NCBI RefSeq assembly: GCF_030527965.1
Contig: NZ_JAUMZU010000014.1
Span: forward strand, 16,724 to 80,723
Length of the DNA: 64,000 nt
Direction: 5' to 3'
Source of the DNA: Neisseria sp.
Lineage (GTDB): Bacteria; Pseudomonadota; Gammaproteobacteria; Burkholderiales; Neisseriaceae
A program made the position numbers and the translations under genes. Positions 63,043 through 64,000 of this stretch are shown piece by piece. Every line of letters starts with the position of its first letter. Within the stretch, counting starts at the first letter, position 1. The notes beneath the pieces were generated by a model. It was given only the letters and a program-made list of their open reading frames with translations, had not been told where the DNA came from and ran no database searches.

Positions 63043-63810
63043 ATGGATTCCCATTTTCTGTTCCTGCTGATTATCGGCTTTCTGGCCGGCTTGATGGACG
63101 CAGCCGTTGGCGGCGGCGGGCTGTTGCAGATTCCGGCGTTGTTCAATACGCTGCCTGCTTCTGTGCCGGTGGTTTCAGTGCTGGGGATTAACAAATTTGC
63201 ATCGTTTAGCGGCACGTTTACGGCATCGGTGCAGTTCGTACGCAAAATCGCCGTGCCGTGGAACATGCTGCTGCCTGCCGCCGCATTGGCGTTTTTATCT
63301 TCTTATGGCGGCGCCAAGTTGGTTGCCTATCTGCCTGTTCAATATATGAAACCCGCCATGTTGCTTATCATGGCGGTTATGTTTGTGTATACGTTTTTTA
63401 AAAAAGATCTCGGTCAAGTCAAGCGCACGACGGCGCTGACTCGGAAAGAAATGCTGGCGGGTTTGTTTTTCGGTGTGCTGATCGGCTTTTACGACGGCCT
63501 GTTCGGGCCGGGAACCGGCAGTCTGCTGGCTTTTGTGTTCGTACGTTTTTTTGCCTACGATTTTCTTACCGCTACCGCTTCAGCCAAAGTGATTAATCTT
63601 ACGACCAACCTCGCGGCACTCACTTTTTTTGTACCGAACGGCCATATCGTTTGGGCATGGGCATTGCCTTTGGCAGTGGCAAACTTGAGCGGCGGTTTGC
63701 TTGGCACACGCTTGGCGATTCTCGGCGGCACCCGATTTTTGCGTTATGGTTTTATGGTGCTGTTGGTGGTTTTGATTGGAAAATTCGGTTGGGACTTATG
63801 GCATTCTTGA
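63043..63810 (+). CDS. TauE/SafE (TSUP) family permease
   Basis: 255 residues with about seven to eight hydrophobic segments. IIGFLAGLMDAAVGGGGLLQIPAL and its repeat GVLIGFYDGLFGPGTGSLLAF are the family duplicate motifs. Such permeases export sulfite, sulfonates or similar anions; the substrate is unknown. It follows the CNP1-like gene by 22 bases, so they may be co-transcribed. Confidence 0.9.
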   Translation: MDSHFLFLLIIGFLAGLMDAAVGGGGLLQIPALFNTLPASVPVVSVLGINKFASFSGTFTASVQFVRKIAVPWNMLLPAAALAFLSSYGGAKLVAYLPVQYMKPAMLLIMAVMFVYTFFKKDLGQVKRTTALTRKEMLAGLFFGVLIGFYDGLFGPGTGSLLAFVFVRFFAYDFLTATASAKVINLTTNLAALTFFVPNGHIVWAWALPLAVANLSGGLLGTRLAILGGTRFLRYGFMVLLVVLIGKFGWDLWHS

Positions 63811-63860
63811 TGTGCTGACCGTTGATAGGATTGGTGTTTCCCCACATGTTGAGTTTGACT

Positions 63861-63906
63861 ATTGCTAAATGCCTGTCTGAAACTTTTCAGACAGGCATTT
63901 AGCAAT
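63861..63906. terminator. Longest DUS hairpin, after the TauE/SafE gene
   Basis: A perfect 22-bp stem centred on TGCCTGTCTGAA with a two-base loop. Confidence 0.85.
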
Positions 63907-63939
63907 AAAAAAGCCTTTGAATAAATCAAAGGCTTTTTT
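63907..63939. terminator. Second terminator at the window end
   Basis: AAAAAAGCCTTTGA pairs with its complement (14 bp) around ATAAA. Bidirectional; it likely serves a leftward gene lying beyond the window. The last 60 bases hold no recognisable gene. Confidence 0.8.
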
Positions 63940-64000
63940 TAAATTTGGTGCCGGCGGCAAGCATAAATAACTATTTTCTTTTTTTGTCTATTTAAGTCTA

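Noticed and set aside
63950..64000. A partial tRNA at the window end (tggtgccggcgg)
   Set aside because: No T-arm or anticodon sequence can be found in the remaining bases.

Overview
This window is a stretch of core chromosome from a member of the Neisseriaceae, most likely a Neisseria species. The protein content (ComP, PilW, PilU, LapAB, ZapE, RodZ, MacAB with its own outer-membrane factor) and local gene orders fit that family. The clearest marker is a 12-base word, TGCCTGTCTGAA or its complement. By eye it occurs about sixty times in 64 kb, often as inverted pairs between genes. It is the DNA uptake sequence, and it matches the 'TG' dialect that I recall from Neisseria wadsworthii rather than the meningococcal/gonococcal word. 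The species call is an inference from that match.

Layout. 1-4.1 kb: 5' part of pyrF, a DMP19/DUF4375-type acidic protein, the LapB-LapA pair that controls LPS synthesis, a small zinc-ribbon protein and heptosyltransferase WaaF. 4.1-5.1 kb: two type IV minor pilins, one of them recognisable as the DNA-uptake receptor ComP. 5.4-10 kb: macA-macB-outer membrane factor, a tripartite efflux pump. 10.1-17.8 kb: the most unusual region. It holds a divergent GT2 glycosyltransferase, then GT2 - LpxL-like acyltransferase - hotdog thioesterase - LolA-like carrier (the tailoring and export part of aryl-polyene clusters), then a DarA-like flavodoxin-fold protein - KAS III/DarB-like ketosynthase - unknown protein - BtrH-type acyltransferase. 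No ACP, ketoreductase, dehydratase or acyl ligase is present. A candidate MMPL lipid exporter lies 20 kb away at 35.1 kb. 17.9-28.2 kb: trmB, cutA, panD, a phospholipase-D-family cardiolipin synthase, clpA/clpS, a cold-shock gene with a complex leader, smpB and guaA. 28.2-33.5 kb: mutL-miaA-RDD operon, a YqjD/YqjE/YqjK-like membrane operon and a DedA protein. 33.6-37.5 kb: hda, a HAD phosphatase and the MMPL protein. 37.5-40.9 kb: an orphan RnfB, a UPF0149 protein, zapE and ndk. 40.9-49 kb: rlmN-pilW-rodZ-ispG-hisS-yfgM-der-hfq, the familiar proteobacterial order but without bamB. 49.1-52.3 kb: pilU, mtnN, and two tandem identical tRNA-Asp/tRNA-Val pairs. 52.3-64 kb: Kef-type antiporter, cysE, dapE, fdhD-fdhE, a polar amino-acid ABC importer, pyrC, a TusA-like protein, a CNP1-like protein and a TauE/SafE permease.

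Most of the window is housekeeping: nucleotide synthesis (pyrF, pyrC, guaA, ndk), translation quality control (smpB, trmB, miaA, rlmN), protein turnover (ClpAS), envelope assembly (LapAB, WaaF, RodZ) and type IV pilus/competence functions (ComP, minor pilin, PilW, PilU). Inverted uptake-sequence pairs double as bidirectional transcription terminators at nearly every convergent junction. I see no insertion sequence, prophage, CRISPR array, rRNA or plasmid gene. The strongest candidate for an incompletely described system is the split aryl-polyene/dialkylresorcinol-like locus with its BtrH partner. All functions are assigned by reading the sequence and recalling families; no searches were run.
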